64,000 nt of DNA from Planctomycetota bacterium (GCA_020831805.1 JAFIFX010000005.1:62001-126000), one strand, 5' to 3'; positions 26,285 through 36,747 are shown, counted from the first letter of the stretch. Translations and numbers: made by a program. The notes: generated by a model from the sequence alone, not told the origin.

Positions 26285-29149
26285 TTGGCTAGTAAACGCG
26301 TTTTCGAGATCGCCAAGGAACTGGGCGTCAAGTCCAAGGCCATCGTGGACAAGTGCCACGCTGAGGGCATCCCGGTCGAGGTGATCAAGAACCACATGTC
26401 GACGGTATCGGCGGGTCTTGAGGCGACGGTCCGGGAGTGGTTCGCCTCCGGCTCGGCCTCGAGCACTGCGGTGGAGCAGGCCGACAAGGTCGACCTCAAC
26501 GCGGTCCGTGAGGAGAAGCCGCGCCGGGCCAAGAAGGCGGCCTCCGACGACGCCGGGGAACAGGACGGCTCCGGCGGCACGACCACCGCGGTCGCCGATC
26601 AGCCGGTCGCGCCGGGCCGTGCCGCGCCCGCCGCGCCCACTCCGGGCGACGGGGAGGCCGAAGAGCCGAAGGCGACCGCTCGCCCGGCCGCGCCCGCGGC
26701 GTCATCGTCTGCGAGCAAGCCGGGGCCGACCCGCGTGCCCGCCGGTCTGGACAGCCGCCCGCGTGAAACCGAGCCCCAAGCCGGCACGCCCCGACGCCCC
26801 GGCGCCGAGGACGACACGGACAAGCCTCGGTCCGGCGACGGTCAGAAGGTTCCCCAGCGTCCCCAGCCGCCGCAGCGTGACGGCCTTCCGAGGCGTCCGC
26901 CGGTGATGAATGTGCCCAACCGCCCGACGGTGGTCACCCCGGCCGGCCCGCAGCTCGAACGCAAGGAAAAGATGAAGCTCTCCGGGCCCAAGGTGGTCCG
27001 TGTCGAAGCCCCCGAGCGCATCGAGCCCCCGCGTCCCCGCGGCCCGCGTCGCGGGCCCGGCGGTCCCGGCGGCCCGGGTGGCCCCGGACCGGGTGAGATG
27101 CCGTTCGAAGGACGCCCCGCCCGCGGCGGCGGCGGCGGCGGCGGGGCCGGCCCGAGCGGCGGCGGGAGCGGCGCCAACACCAGGCGTCGCGGCACCGAAC
27201 GCAAACGCGACCACGAAGGCCCGGGCGATGGCGCGGGCTGGTCCGAGGCGGACCTGGCCGAACGCGAGGCACGCCTGCAGCGCTCCGGCGGCTACCTCAA
27301 GCAGCGTCGCCAGCAGCTCCGCAGCGGCATGAAGGGCGCTCAGGCCGCCACGCCGGCCACCACCGGCGGCAGAGTCACCATCGCCGATCCCTTCACCATC
27401 AAGGACCTCTCCGCCGCCACCGGTGTGAAGGCCGCGGACATCGTCAAGAAGCTCTTCATGCAGGGCGTGATGGCCACGATCAACTCCGGGATCGACTCCG
27501 AGAAGGCCCAGGAGATCATGATCGACTGGAACATCGAGCTGGAGGTCACCGCGGCCAAGTCGGCCGAGCAGCAGGTCGCCGCCAGGTTCGTGGACCGCGA
27601 CCGCAAGGACGAACGCCCGCGCGGCGCGGTCGTCACCATCCTCGGCCATGTCGACCACGGCAAGACCAGCCTGCTCGACCGGATCCGCAACGCCAACGTG
27701 GCCGATGGCGAGGCCGGCGGCATCACGCAGGCCACCAGCGCCTTCCGCGTGCCCGTGAAGTACGGTTCGGACGAGAAGCAGGTCGTGTTCATCGACACCC
27801 CCGGCCACGAGGCGTTCACCGCCATGCGGGCCCGTGGGGCGCAGGTCACGGACATCGTGGTGCTGGTCGTCGCGGCCGACGACGGCGTGATGCCCCAGAC
27901 CAAGGAGTCGATCAGCCACGCCAAGGCCGCGGGCGTACCGATCATCGTCGCGCTGAACAAGATCGACAAGCCCGAGGCGACGGACAATAACATCCAGCGC
28001 ATCCTCGGCCAGCTCGCCGAGCAGGGCCTCAACCCCACCGAGTGGGGCGGCGACACCGAGGTTGTCCGCGTCAGCGCCCTCAAGGGCGAGGGCATCCAGG
28101 ACCTGCTCGAGATTCTCGACCTGCAGAGCGAGGTGCTCGAACTCAAGGCGGACTTCGACGGCGCGGCCCAGGGCACCGTCATCGAGGCCCGGCCGGAGGA
28201 GGGCCGCGGCAATGTGGCCAACATCCTCATCCAGGAGGGCAGGCTCAAGCTCGGGGACTTCGTCGTCCTCGGCCGATCGTTCGGGCGCATCCGGGACATC
28301 ACCGACGACCGGGGCAAGCGGATCAAGGAGGCCCTGCCGCCGATGCCGGTGCAGATCTCGGGCATCGACGAGATCCCGGACGCGGGTGACAAGTTCTACT
28401 GCGTGTCCTCGCTGAAGGAGGCCGAGAAGGCCGCCGAGCAGCGTCGCGATCGCGAACGCCAGGAGCAGCTCGCCCAGCCCAAGGCCACCCTGGACCGGAT
28501 GTTCAGCCAGATGGCCGAGCGGGACCTCAAGGAGATCCTGGTCGTCCTCAAGGCCGATGTGCAGGGCTCGGTGGATGTGCTCCGCAGCGAGATTGAGAAG
28601 GTCGGCGAGGAGTCGACGGAGGTCAAGGTCCGCGTCATCCACGCCGCGGTCGGCGGGATCACCGAGTCGGACATCCTGCTGGCGGACGCGTCGAAGGGCA
28701 TCATCATCGGGTTCAATGTCATCGCCAACGCCAAGGGCCGCTCGCTGGCCGAGGCCAAGGGCGTGGAGATCCGCAACTACCAGGTCATCTACGACATCGT
28801 CGATGACCTGAAGAAGGCGGCCGAGGGCCTGCTGGCCCCGGAGATGCGCCAGGAGGTCCTGGGCCACGCCGAGGTCCGCAAGGTGTTCAAGGTCACGAAG
28901 GTCGGCATGATCGCCGGCTGCTATGTGACCGACGGCGTGGTCCAGCGCGACGCGCTGGTCCGCGTCACCCGCGACGGCGTCGTCGTCGAGAACGACCGCA
29001 AGCTCGAGCAGCTCAAGCGGGTCAAGGACGACGCCAAGGAGGTCCGCGCGGGCACCGAGTGCGGCATGAAGGTCGCCGGATACGACGACATCAAGGAAGG
29101 CGATGTCATCGAGTGCTACAAGCAGGTCGAGGTGAAGCGCACGCTCTGA
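26285..29149 (+). CDS. infB: translation initiation factor IF-2
   Basis: 954 residues, TTG start at 26285 after GGAGG. The N-terminal IF2-N subdomain ([21 protein letters not shown]) is followed by a 300-residue low-complexity Pro/Arg/Gly-rich linker including a [10 protein letters not shown] run (about 255-295). A second IF2-N domain (about 365-420) precedes the GTPase (G1 [10 protein letters not shown]3 DTPGH, G4 NKID) and domains II-IV. It brings initiator tRNA to the 30S subunit and promotes subunit joining. Second gene of the nusA operon, the usual order. Confidence 0.97.
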   Translation: MASKRVFEIAKELGVKSKAIVDKCHAEGIPVEVIKNHMSTVSAGLEATVREWFASGSASSTAVEQADKVDLNAVREEKPRRAKKAASDDAGEQDGSGGTTTAVADQPVAPGRAAPAAPTPGDGEAEEPKATARPAAPAASSSASKPGPTRVPAGLDSRPRETEPQAGTPRRPGAEDDTDKPRSGDGQKVPQRPQPPQRDGLPRRPPVMNVPNRPTVVTPAGPQLERKEKMKLSGPKVVRVEAPERIEPPRPRGPRRGPGGPGGPGGPGPGEMPFEGRPARGGGGGGGAGPSGGGSGANTRRRGTERKRDHEGPGDGAGWSEADLAEREARLQRSGGYLKQRRQQLRSGMKGAQAATPATTGGRVTIADPFTIKDLSAATGVKAADIVKKLFMQGVMATINSGIDSEKAQEIMIDWNIELEVTAAKSAEQQVAARFVDRDRKDERPRGAVVTILGHVDHGKTSLLDRIRNANVADGEAGGITQATSAFRVPVKYGSDEKQVVFIDTPGHEAFTAMRARGAQVTDIVVLVVAADDGVMPQTKESISHAKAAGVPIIVALNKIDKPEATDNNIQRILGQLAEQGLNPTEWGGDTEVVRVSALKGEGIQDLLEILDLQSEVLELKADFDGAAQGTVIEARPEEGRGNVANILIQEGRLKLGDFVVLGRSFGRIRDITDDRGKRIKEALPPMPVQISGIDEIPDAGDKFYCVSSLKEAEKAAEQRRDRERQEQLAQPKATLDRMFSQMAERDLKEILVVLKADVQGSVDVLRSEIEKVGEESTEVKVRVIHAAVGGITESDILLADASKGIIIGFNVIANAKGRSLAEAKGVEIRNYQVIYDIVDDLKKAAEGLLAPEMRQEVLGHAEVRKVFKVTKVGMIAGCYVTDGVVQRDALVRVTRDGVVVENDRKLEQLKRVKDDAKEVRAGTECGMKVAGYDDIKEGDVIECYKQVEVKRTL

Positions 29150-29180
29150 GTCGCGGGCGAAGGTGTGAGGTGAGCGGTTC

Positions 29181-29588
29181 ATGATCGTCGGCGTGCTCCA
29201 GGCCGAGCTGCGGATCGATTGGGCGCGGTCGCTCAAGGACAAACGCCGCGTGGCCCGTTCGCTCAAGGACCGGCTCTGCCGCGAGCACCGGGTCTCCGTC
29301 GCCGAGGTCGAGGCGCAGGAGATCCACAACACGCTGGTGCTGGGCATCGCCGCCGCGGGCAGCGCGCCCGGGCCGGTGCTGGCGACGCTCGACGCGGTCG
29401 AGCGCAAGCTCGGGACGCACGAGGAGGCCGAGCTGGTCGCATGCCAGCGGGAGATCCTCCGCGGCTGGGCCGGTCAGATCGCCGGCAAGGCCTTCACCGC
29501 GGCGGGCGAGGCCGAGCTGGCGGCGGAGATGCTCGCCCGGGCCGATGAGAACGGGAACGACCAACCGAGAGAAGAGGACCAGGCTTGA
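29181..29588 (+). CDS. ylxP: DUF503 / YlxP-like protein
   Basis: 135 residues. The N-terminal MIVGVLQAELRIDWARSLKDKR and the EIHNTLVLGIA segment match the DUF503/YlxP family, which sits between infB and rbfA in many bacteria. A role in ribosome assembly or RNA binding is presumed from that conserved context. The C-terminus carries about 30 extra charged residues compared with the family core. Its TGA overlaps the rbfA TTG start (TTGA). Confidence 0.85.
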   Translation: MIVGVLQAELRIDWARSLKDKRRVARSLKDRLCREHRVSVAEVEAQEIHNTLVLGIAAAGSAPGPVLATLDAVERKLGTHEEAELVACQREILRGWAGQIAGKAFTAAGEAELAAEMLARADENGNDQPREEDQA

Positions 29589-29998
29589 CCGCGGAACGAA
29601 GAAAACTCCAGCTCCAATCCCTGCTGCTCCGCGCGGTGCAGGAACGCCTGGCCCGGGGCCTGAGCGATCCGCGCGTGCGCGGGCTGGTCACCGCCACCCG
29701 GCTCGAACTCTCCGGGGACCTGAAGCGGGCCAAGGTCTACATCACCGTGCTGCCCGCCGAGCACGCGAAGCTGACCATGCACGGCATCCAGGCCGCCACG
29801 GGCCGCCTGCGCCGGGATGTCATGGAGAAGATCCACATCCGCGAGATGCCCTCGCTGGTCTTCGTGTACGACGAGGGCATGCGCAACCAGCAGGAAGTGA
29901 TGTCGCTGCTCGCCAAGGACCGCCAGAACAAGCAGCCCGAAGCCGACGAACCGGAGCAGGAGCAGGAGCCCGGGCCCGACGCGGAGGGCACGCCGTGA
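29585..29998 (+). CDS. rbfA: 30S ribosome-binding factor RbfA
   Basis: 137 residues, TTG start at 29585 overlapping the ylxP stop. The KH-like core contains LSDPRVRGLVTATRLELSGDLKRAKVYIT, and SLVFVYDEGM is near the end, as in RbfA. It binds the 16S rRNA 5' helix during late 30S maturation. The last 25 residues are an acidic Glu/Pro tail. It overlaps the next gene by GTGA. Confidence 0.93.
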   Translation: MTAERRKLQLQSLLLRAVQERLARGLSDPRVRGLVTATRLELSGDLKRAKVYITVLPAEHAKLTMHGIQAATGRLRRDVMEKIHIREMPSLVFVYDEGMRNQQEVMSLLAKDRQNKQPEADEPEQEQEPGPDAEGTP

Positions 29999-30723
29999 GC
30001 ACCGACGCGCTGACCGAGGGCGTGCTGCGCCTGGCCGACGAGATCGAATCCGGGCAGGCCCCGATGGTCGCGGACCCCTCGCTTGAGCACATCCCCGTGG
30101 GCACGGACGCGGTGGTGCATCAGCTTGTCTATTCCACGATGCTCTGGGAGTCGTCGCACGAGGTCGCGGGCCGCTGCATGCAGGCGATCCGCTCCGGGGT
30201 GGTTGACTTCAACGAACTGCGGGTCTGCTCGGGTTTCGAGATGCTGTTCATGCTGCCCAAGGAATGCCCCCGCAAGGAAGAGCGTGCGGCCCGGCTGCTG
30301 GCGACACTCAGCGCCGTCTTCGAGCGCGAGCACCGCCTGGCGCTCGACGGCGTGGCCGCGATGCCCAAGCGAGAGGCCCGGCAGTACCTCGACGGCCTGG
30401 ATGGCATGACCCCCTTCGTCGCGGCACGGATCATGCTCGTCACGCTCGGCGGCCACGCCTTCCCGGCAGACGGCCGGATCGCCCGGGTCCTGCTCGATGC
30501 CGGTCTGATCAGCCCGGGAGAGGCCTCACCCGCGGACCTGTGCGCTCGGCTCGAACGCGCCGTGCGCGCGGCTGACGCACCGCGGGTGTACGCGCTGCTG
30601 GAGACCGCGGCGGGCTCGGTCCCCACACGCCGCCGACGCCGCTCGACCGGCAAGACCGAGAAGTCCGAGTCCGAACGGGCCGAGGAACCAAGCCGGCCGA
30701 ACGGCACGGGCGGGAGCGAATGA
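29995..30723 (+). CDS. degenerate endonuclease III-like (HhH-GPD) protein
   Basis: 242 residues, GTG start at 29995 overlapping the rbfA stop. The middle region LDGMTPFVAARIMLVTLGGHAFPADGRIARV lines up by eye with the helix-hairpin-helix and Asp loop of endonuclease III (LPGVGRKTA...VDTHIFRV). The Asp position (FPADGRI) is kept. The hairpin that normally carries the catalytic lysine reads MTPFVAA with no lysine, and no four-cysteine FeS cluster follows. So glycosylase/lyase activity is doubtful; DNA or RNA binding is possible. The C-terminus is a basic RRRRRSTGK stretch. Operon position suggests a link to ribosome biogenesis, which is inference. Confidence 0.6.
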   Translation: MSTDALTEGVLRLADEIESGQAPMVADPSLEHIPVGTDAVVHQLVYSTMLWESSHEVAGRCMQAIRSGVVDFNELRVCSGFEMLFMLPKECPRKEERAARLLATLSAVFEREHRLALDGVAAMPKREARQYLDGLDGMTPFVAARIMLVTLGGHAFPADGRIARVLLDAGLISPGEASPADLCARLERAVRAADAPRVYALLETAAGSVPTRRRRRSTGKTEKSESERAEEPSRPNGTGGSE

Positions 30724-33700
30724 AGCACCGAAGTCTCATCGTCCTCTTCGCAGCGGGGCCGTGGCTGCTGGCCCCGGCGGCGTGCGCCCCTACCAAGCGA
30801 GATGCGGAGCCCGCCTCGCTGCGTGCGGCCGCCTCGATCTCCGAGCCGCTGCGACGGCTGGAAGCGCTGGCCGAGATGGAAGCGATCGGGGCCGCTCCGC
30901 GTGATGCGCGCCTGGCGGAAGCCGCGCGGCTCATCGATCCCGGTCTGCCGGTCGCGATGGCCCCCGGCTCGGCGGAGTTCCGGCGCGCCGCCCGGCCGCT
31001 CGAGACCGTGCTGGCGGACCTGCCGATTCTCGCGCCGGCCTCGGACATCCCGGAGCCGTCCGCGCAGGACCAGTCCGCCGCGGCGCGGCTGTACGCGCGT
31101 GCCCGGGCGGCCCGTGCCGAGGGCGATCCCCAGGCCGCGGCCGCGTTGCTCGAAGAGGCCATCGATCTGGACCCCGGTTCCGCGCGGCTCTGGCAGGAAC
31201 TCGGCGAGACCAGGCTCGAAGCGCGGGACCGCGACGGGGGCGTGGACGCGCTGACCATGGCCGCGGAACTCGGCTCGACCGACGCGCGGGTGCTCCTGAC
31301 GCTCGCGTCGGAGGCGGCTTCCCGCGCTGAGTTGCCTTCGGTCATCCGGTGGGCCGGGGCGTACTGGGCCGGAGCGCCAGGCTCGGAGGATCCGGCACAG
31401 CGCATGGTCGCGGGCGCCGTCCTCGGCCCGGCGTTGCTGGAGGAGGGCGACCTGCTCGCGGGGGCCGAAGTGCTCGCCGAATCGCTCAGGCTGCTGGACA
31501 ACCGCCCGCCGAGACCGGGCGACCCGGTGGAACTCGCCCGGCTGCGCGCCCGGCGCGCGGACCTGGGGCTGCGCCTGGGCGACGCCTGGGCCGCGCTGGG
31601 CCGGCTGGAGCGGGCGGAAGCAGCCTACGCCGCCACCGTCGCGATCCAGGAACGCCCGCCCGTTGGCCTTGTTTCCAGGCGGATCAGCGCGACCGTGGCC
31701 TCTGGGCGGCCGGCGAGCGGCGCGGTCGAGATGCTCGACCATGTCCGGCGTGCCGCCGGCGACCTCGGGCCCGAGGAAGCCCGGTGGATGCGGGGGTTCG
31801 ACGGGATCGAGCGGGTCGGGCCCGCGCTGGCCGCCGCGCTGGGGGCGATGGCCGGCGACGCAGACAAGCCTACAACCGCGCGGCGTCAGATCCTCCGCAC
31901 GCTCGTCCGCGGCCTGGACGAGCCGGAAGACGCGCTGGCGTTCATCCGCCGGCATCCGGACCTGGCCCGTGCGGAGACCGTCGCATCCGACGCGCTGCGC
32001 AAGATCGTCTCCTCACAGCGTGCGAGCATGGCGGCCGAGATCATCCGGGACGATCCCGCCGCGGCGGTCGCCTGGGGTACGGCGCTCGTGCGGCTGCAGG
32101 ACGAGCCGCTGGCCGAGACCAAGCGGCTGATCGCTGCGACGCGTCGTGAGCAGGCCGCGTTGGGGTTTGCGATGGCCGCGGCGCTGGAGCGGCCCGACCT
32201 GGCCGCAACACTGATCGATCGCGGCCCGACGCCCGGGATCGATCCCGTGCTCGGCGCGCGGCTGGCGGGTCTGGCCGGGCGCTGGGATCGTGTGGATGCG
32301 TGGCTGGACGCCGCCCGAGACCGGTCCGGTCCGTCCCGGCGCGCCGAGTTGCTCGACACGCTGCTGGCGTGCCAGCGTCTGGACGAGGCCGAATCCCTCG
32401 CGTCGGATATCGACGCGGATCCTGACGCGAGCGCCACGGACCTGTTCATCGCGGCCGAGCTGGCCCTGATCAAGGGCAACGCCGGGCTGGGACTTGAGCG
32501 GCTGGCCCGCGCCTCGGCGAAGGACCCGTTCGATGAACGCGTGTGGGAGCGGCGCATCGGCCTGCGCACCGGCGAGTCCACGTTGGCCGATGAGAACGAG
32601 GCCATCCGCATCGGACGCGAGATTTCCGAGCTGCGGCCGCGCGGCTCGCTTTTCGTTATGCTCCGCGCCAGGGACCTGGGCGGGCAGGGGATGATCCGCG
32701 AGGCCGCCGAGTTGCTGGTCGCGATCAACGAACGGGAACCCGCGCGAGACAACGGTTTACAACTCCTCGTGCAGGCCGCCCGGGCCACCACGCAGTCGTC
32801 GCCGGAAACCGCGGGCTTCATCGGAGACTGGCTCGAACGCCGCCGCGAGGCCTTCCCCGGGTCGGTCGGCGTGGCGCTCGCGAAGGCACAGTTGCTCGCG
32901 GGCATGGATGACCCCGAGGGGGCCTTCGAGCTGGCCGACGACGCCTGGAAGCGGATCGGGCACCCCGAGCTGGCCCGCACCGCCGAGGCCCTGCTGGCCC
33001 AGCGTCTGGAGCGGGGCGACGAGGCGGTGACGCGGGCGCTGGACCGGCTGGCGCCGCCGCCGCTGGGCGTGAACGCATCGCTGGAGCGTGCGGAGGCCGC
33101 GGCGACCGGGGCGCGGTGGTCGGTCTCGCTCGACGCGGCCCGTGCCGCGCTCCCCGCGTCGGGAAGGCTCAGCGACGCCCAGCTCCAGCGCTGGTTCGCC
33201 GTGGCGTTCGAGCTGATCCGGTCCGCCGAATCGAGCGGCCTGGCGGGCGAGGTCATCGCCCTGCTCGACCGGGCCGATGGCATGGGCGTCGAGATGCCCG
33301 ACGAACTCATCCGCGGCCGCCTGCTGCTGCTGGCCAGGTCGGGCGACACCGATCGGCTGTTCGCGTTCGTGCGTGATGAGCCGCTGGGACCGGATTCGGG
33401 CTTCATCGCGGTGCAGGCGCTGCTCGGGGCCGAGCGAACCACCGAGGCGTTGGCGCTGCTGGCGGACCTGGCCCTGGAGGGGGAGGGCGTGTACGAGGAC
33501 GCGTTCTCCGAGTGGGTGCGCATGGCGGGCCTGCTGGGCGAGGCGGGCGATGTCCGCACCGTGACCGAACGCCTGCGCTCGACCGGGCGTGACGCGGAGG
33601 CGGCGGCGATCGCCCGGGAGCGGTTCGTGCCCGAGGAGATGCCGCCGGGCGACCATCCCACCCGGGACATGGCCGACATCGCCTATATCGCCGGCCTGAT

Positions 33701-34283
33701 CGCGGGCTTCTTCGAGCGCGACGACGCCTCGGAGGGCATGCTCCGGCTCGCGCTGGAGTACGACCCCCGCCACGCCTGGGCCGCCAACGATCTGGGGTAC
33801 CAGCTGGCGGACCGCGGCGCGTCCCTGGACGAGGCCGAACGGCTGCTGGTCATGGCGTACGAGATCCTCCCGGACGAGGCGAGCGTGACCGACTCAATCG
33901 GCTGGGTGCGGTACAAGCTCGGTGTGCTCGAGGACGAGACCGACGACGACGGCGCCGTGACCCGCGAGGGCGCGGTGACCCTGCTCGAGCGGGCCGCGTC
34001 GATGGAAGACGGGCGCGAGAACGCGACGATCCTGTATCACCTGGGCGATGCGCTCTGGCGGGTGGGGCGTCGGGACGAGGCCCTGAAGTTCTGGTCCGAG
34101 GCCGAGGCCCAGCTCCGGCGCGAGGCGCGCGAGCTGTCCACCCAGTCTCAGCCGGACAGCCGGCGGGTGGACCGGGTCAACACGCGTTTGCGCGAGGTGC
34201 GTCGTCGGATCGGCGACGCCGAGGCCGGTCGCCCGCCCGCGGTCGCGCCGATCCCGTCGCTCGACGACCCGCCCGAGGAGTGA
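30720..34283 (+). CDS. large TPR-repeat lipoprotein, 1187 residues
   Basis: ATG at 30720 overlaps the previous stop (ATGA). The N-terminus is a signal sequence ending LAPAAC at residues 17-22, a near-lipobox, so it is probably a lipoprotein. The rest is alpha-helical with many tetratricopeptide-like repeats: clear ones are near 113-145 (ARAEGDPQAAAALLEEAIDL) and near the end, residues 990-1130 (HAWAANDLGYQLADRGASLDEAERLL). The middle repeats are diverged. TPR proteins act as binding scaffolds, here presumably on the periplasmic side. It is the last of five genes coupled from ylxP on, odd company for a secreted protein. Partner unknown. Confidence 0.75.
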   Translation: MKHRSLIVLFAAGPWLLAPAACAPTKRDAEPASLRAAASISEPLRRLEALAEMEAIGAAPRDARLAEAARLIDPGLPVAMAPGSAEFRRAARPLETVLADLPILAPASDIPEPSAQDQSAAARLYARARAARAEGDPQAAAALLEEAIDLDPGSARLWQELGETRLEARDRDGGVDALTMAAELGSTDARVLLTLASEAASRAELPSVIRWAGAYWAGAPGSEDPAQRMVAGAVLGPALLEEGDLLAGAEVLAESLRLLDNRPPRPGDPVELARLRARRADLGLRLGDAWAALGRLERAEAAYAATVAIQERPPVGLVSRRISATVASGRPASGAVEMLDHVRRAAGDLGPEEARWMRGFDGIERVGPALAAALGAMAGDADKPTTARRQILRTLVRGLDEPEDALAFIRRHPDLARAETVASDALRKIVSSQRASMAAEIIRDDPAAAVAWGTALVRLQDEPLAETKRLIAATRREQAALGFAMAAALERPDLAATLIDRGPTPGIDPVLGARLAGLAGRWDRVDAWLDAARDRSGPSRRAELLDTLLACQRLDEAESLASDIDADPDASATDLFIAAELALIKGNAGLGLERLARASAKDPFDERVWERRIGLRTGESTLADENEAIRIGREISELRPRGSLFVMLRARDLGGQGMIREAAELLVAINEREPARDNGLQLLVQAARATTQSSPETAGFIGDWLERRREAFPGSVGVALAKAQLLAGMDDPEGAFELADDAWKRIGHPELARTAEALLAQRLERGDEAVTRALDRLAPPPLGVNASLERAEAAATGARWSVSLDAARAALPASGRLSDAQLQRWFAVAFELIRSAESSGLAGEVIALLDRADGMGVEMPDELIRGRLLLLARSGDTDRLFAFVRDEPLGPDSGFIAVQALLGAERTTEALALLADLALEGEGVYEDAFSEWVRMAGLLGEAGDVRTVTERLRSTGRDAEAAAIARERFVPEEMPPGDHPTRDMADIAYIAGLIAGFFERDDASEGMLRLALEYDPRHAWAANDLGYQLADRGASLDEAERLLVMAYEILPDEASVTDSIGWVRYKLGVLEDETDDDGAVTREGAVTLLERAASMEDGRENATILYHLGDALWRVGRRDEALKFWSEAEAQLRREARELSTQSQPDSRRVDRVNTRLREVRRRIGDAEAGRPPAVAPIPSLDDPPEE

Positions 34284-34401
34284 CCGGGCCGCGGCCGACG
34301 CGAAGAATCACGCCGAATCAACCACCAGCAGACCCCCCACCGCCGCCGGCCGACGCCCCATCGGGCGTCCCGGGCGGGACACGACAGCGAGAGGCGAACC
34401 G

Positions 34402-35166
34402 ATGGCCGGACACAGCAAATGGGCGAACATCAAGCACCGCAAAGCCGCGCAGGACAAGAAACGCGGGAAGATCTGGTCCAAGTGCTCCAAGGCCATCATG
34501 GTGGCCGCCCGCGCGGGAGGCGCGGACCTGGATACCAACCTCGCTCTGCGGTACGCGGTCGACGAGGCCAAGTACGCCAACATGCCCAAGGACACGATCC
34601 AGCGGGCGATCGACAAGGGGGCGGGCAACCTCGGCGGCGAGGATTTCAAGTCCGTCGTGTTCGAGGGCTACGGCCCCGGCTCGACCGCCATGATCGTCGA
34701 GGGGCTGACGGACAACAACACGCGGACCGTCAACGAGATCCGGTCGATCTTCAACAAGCTGGGCGGCAACCTCGGCACGAGCGGGTCCGTGGCGTTCATG
34801 TTCCAGACCAAGGGCCGGATCATCATCGACGCGGCCAAGCACGGCGAGAACCAGGTGATGGAGGCCGCGCTGGAGGCCGGCGCCGATGATGTCCACGCCC
34901 CGGAGGGCGTGACGGACGACGACGCCGGCGCCTGGACCGTCCTGACCGACCCGACCGAGTTCCAGCATGTCAAGGACGGCCTGGAGAAGGCCGGCATCGA
35001 GATCCTCGAAGCCGAGATCGCCCGCATCCCCGAGACAACCGTCATCGTCAAGGGCGAGGACGCCCGCAAGCTGGTCAACCTGATCGACGCGCTGGAAGAC
35101 AACGACGATGTCCAGAAGGTCTTCTCCAACGCCGACATCCCGGCCGAGGAAATGGCGGGGATGTGA
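34402..35166 (+). CDS. yebC: YebC/PmpR (TACO1-family) translational regulator
   Basis: 254 residues, starting MAGHSKWANIKHRKAAQDKKR, the hallmark of YebC/TACO1 proteins, with DNKNRT-like DNNTRT near residue 106. The family is described as transcriptional regulators and, more recently, as factors easing ribosome stalling on proline runs. It is slightly longer than the usual 240-250 because of acidic inserts. GAGAGG precedes the ATG. It converges with the hydrolase gene 35 bases on. Confidence 0.93.
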   Translation: MAGHSKWANIKHRKAAQDKKRGKIWSKCSKAIMVAARAGGADLDTNLALRYAVDEAKYANMPKDTIQRAIDKGAGNLGGEDFKSVVFEGYGPGSTAMIVEGLTDNNTRTVNEIRSIFNKLGGNLGTSGSVAFMFQTKGRIIIDAAKHGENQVMEAALEAGADDVHAPEGVTDDDAGAWTVLTDPTEFQHVKDGLEKAGIEILEAEIARIPETTVIVKGEDARKLVNLIDALEDNDDVQKVFSNADIPAEEMAGM

Positions 35167-35201
35167 CCACCTTACTGGTGCCGCCTCTGCGTGGATGCGG
35201 C

Positions 35202-36194
35202 TCAGGGGGTGGGGATGGTCTGGGGCGTGGTTTCACTGGGCAGGGTGGTGCGGAAGGCGCGGGTGAGGAAGGCGGCGATGGCCGCGGTGTCGGGGTCGCC
35301 CTCGGTGCCCAGGGCGCGGTTGATGGTCATGTGGTCCTTGGTGGGTGCGTGGTGCAATGCCGCGTCGGCGCCGGCGGCGTGCCAGGCGGCGACGATCTCG
35401 CGTCCCTCGACGCGGGCCTCGACGCGTCGCCCGGCATGGACACAGAACAAAGGCGGCAGGGTGTCGCCGGGCCTGGCCTGGAGGGTGGGCGAGGCGCGTT
35501 CCCACAGCTCGGGGTCCGTGCCGAAGGCCTGGGCGTACATGGTGCCCAGGCGTCCGGGGGGCACGGTCTTCATGCGTCGGGGCAGGTTGTAGCCCGCGCC
35601 GTCGAGCAGCACCACGCCGGCGAGGTCGGCGGGGGTGAGGTCGTGCTCGGCCAGGAGTGATTCGTCGGAGGCGACGATGGCCGCGAGGTGGGCGCCGGCG
35701 GAGTGGCCCATCAGCGCGATGCGTTCGGGGTCGCCGTTGAACGAGCGGGCGTTGGCCTTGACCCACGCGACGGCGGCGGCGACATCGCGGGCGTGCTCGG
35801 GGTGCATGACATCGGGCGAGAGGCGATAGTTGACGCTGACGAACACCCAGCCGTGGCGGGCGGCCCACGACGGCTTGTGGCCCACCATGGCCTTGTCGCC
35901 GATGGACCAGCCCCCGCCGTGGATGTAGAGGAGGATGGGCATGAGCTGGTCGCGGTCAATGACGGCCGGGCGGTGGACATCCAGGCTGGTGCGCCGGGCC
36001 GGGACGCCTTCGCGATGGATGTAGCGGATCCCCCGCTGCACGATCACGCCGGGGCCAGCCTCGTCCGGCTCGGGAGCGGCGGACTCATCCGGCTCCTGGA
36101 TGAACACGGCCGTGGGGTGCGATGGGGCCGGGGGAGCGATGTCGGATGCGTGGGCGGCCGGGGCGAGGAGCATGGCGAGGATCAGCGACAGCAT
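35202..36194 (-). CDS. secreted alpha/beta hydrolase (esterase/lipase-like)
   Basis: 330 residues with a signal peptide (1-16, LLAPAAHAS). The BD-FAE/HSL-like hydrolase fold has the oxyanion motif HGGGW, nucleophile serine in GHSAGAH, and a C-terminal KDHMTIN histidine. These indicate an exported carboxylesterase or feruloyl-esterase-like enzyme. The start ATG at 36194 has AGGAGA upstream; a longer frame is open but passes through that site. The substrate cannot be read from the sequence. Confidence 0.83.
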   Translation of the reverse strand: MLSLILAMLLAPAAHASDIAPPAPSHPTAVFIQEPDESAAPEPDEAGPGVIVQRGIRYIHREGVPARRTSLDVHRPAVIDRDQLMPILLYIHGGGWSIGDKAMVGHKPSWAARHGWVFVSVNYRLSPDVMHPEHARDVAAAVAWVKANARSFNGDPERIALMGHSAGAHLAAIVASDESLLAEHDLTPADLAGVVLLDGAGYNLPRRMKTVPPGRLGTMYAQAFGTDPELWERASPTLQARPGDTLPPLFCVHAGRRVEARVEGREIVAAWHAAGADAALHHAPTKDHMTINRALGTEGDPDTAAIAAFLTRAFRTTLPSETTPQTIPTP

Positions 36195-36247
36195 GGGCGG
36201 TCTCCTGTACGGCCCAACGCCGCCGGGACCGGGGGCATTGCCGCCCA

Positions 36248-36253
36248 TACCCT
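36248..36253 (+). promoter_or_regulatory. -10-like TACCCT for leaderless gene at 36260
   Basis: TACCCT ends 6 bases before the GTG at 36260 (spacer CGTTCT). There is no ribosome site. Confidence 0.5.
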
Positions 36254-36259
36254 CGTTCT

Positions 36260-36742
36260 GTGCGAGGATGGGCCACCTTCGATGATTCCGGGACCTACCG
36301 CTACAGCCTGCACCGGCGGTGGGCGGCGATGGCGGACGCGGCAGGCGGGCGGGTGTGCTTCTGCCTGCTCAACCCCTCCACCGCCGACGCGAAGGTGCTC
36401 GACCCGACGCTGACGCGGTGCCTGGGCTTCGCACAGCGCTGGGGCTATGGGCACATGGAGGTGGTCAACGCCTTCGCCCTGCGCTCGACCAAACCGGCCC
36501 TGCTCAAGAAGCACCGCGACCCGGTCGGGCCGGACAACGACCGGGCCATCGTCCGGGCGGCCAGGCGGGCCGACCTGGTCGTCATCGGCTGGGGCACCCA
36601 CGCCCGGCTGGGCGACCGGCACGAGGCGGTGCTGGACCTGCTGCGGGATGTCTGCGAGCCGGTGTGCTTTGCGAAGACCAAGGACGGGTATCCCAAGCAC
36701 CCGCTGTACCTGCGGTCGGACTGCACCGTGCGGGCGTTCTGA
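36260..36742 (+). CDS. DUF1643 family protein
   Basis: 160 residues from GTG at 36260. RYSLHRRW, CFCLLNPSTADAKVLDPTL and the closing KDGYPKHPLYL match DUF1643, a small soluble family of unknown biochemical role. Later NAFALRSTKP and VIGWGTHA segments are conserved in it too. The start is chosen because a TACCCT hexamer lies at leaderless distance and the conserved N-terminus begins at once; longer in-frame starts overlap the divergent hydrolase's promoter. Mobility or defence links for this family are loosely known to me and not used here. Confidence 0.8.
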   Translation: MRGWATFDDSGTYRYSLHRRWAAMADAAGGRVCFCLLNPSTADAKVLDPTLTRCLGFAQRWGYGHMEVVNAFALRSTKPALLKKHRDPVGPDNDRAIVRAARRADLVVIGWGTHARLGDRHEAVLDLLRDVCEPVCFAKTKDGYPKHPLYLRSDCTVRAF

Positions 36743-36747
36743 GGGGG

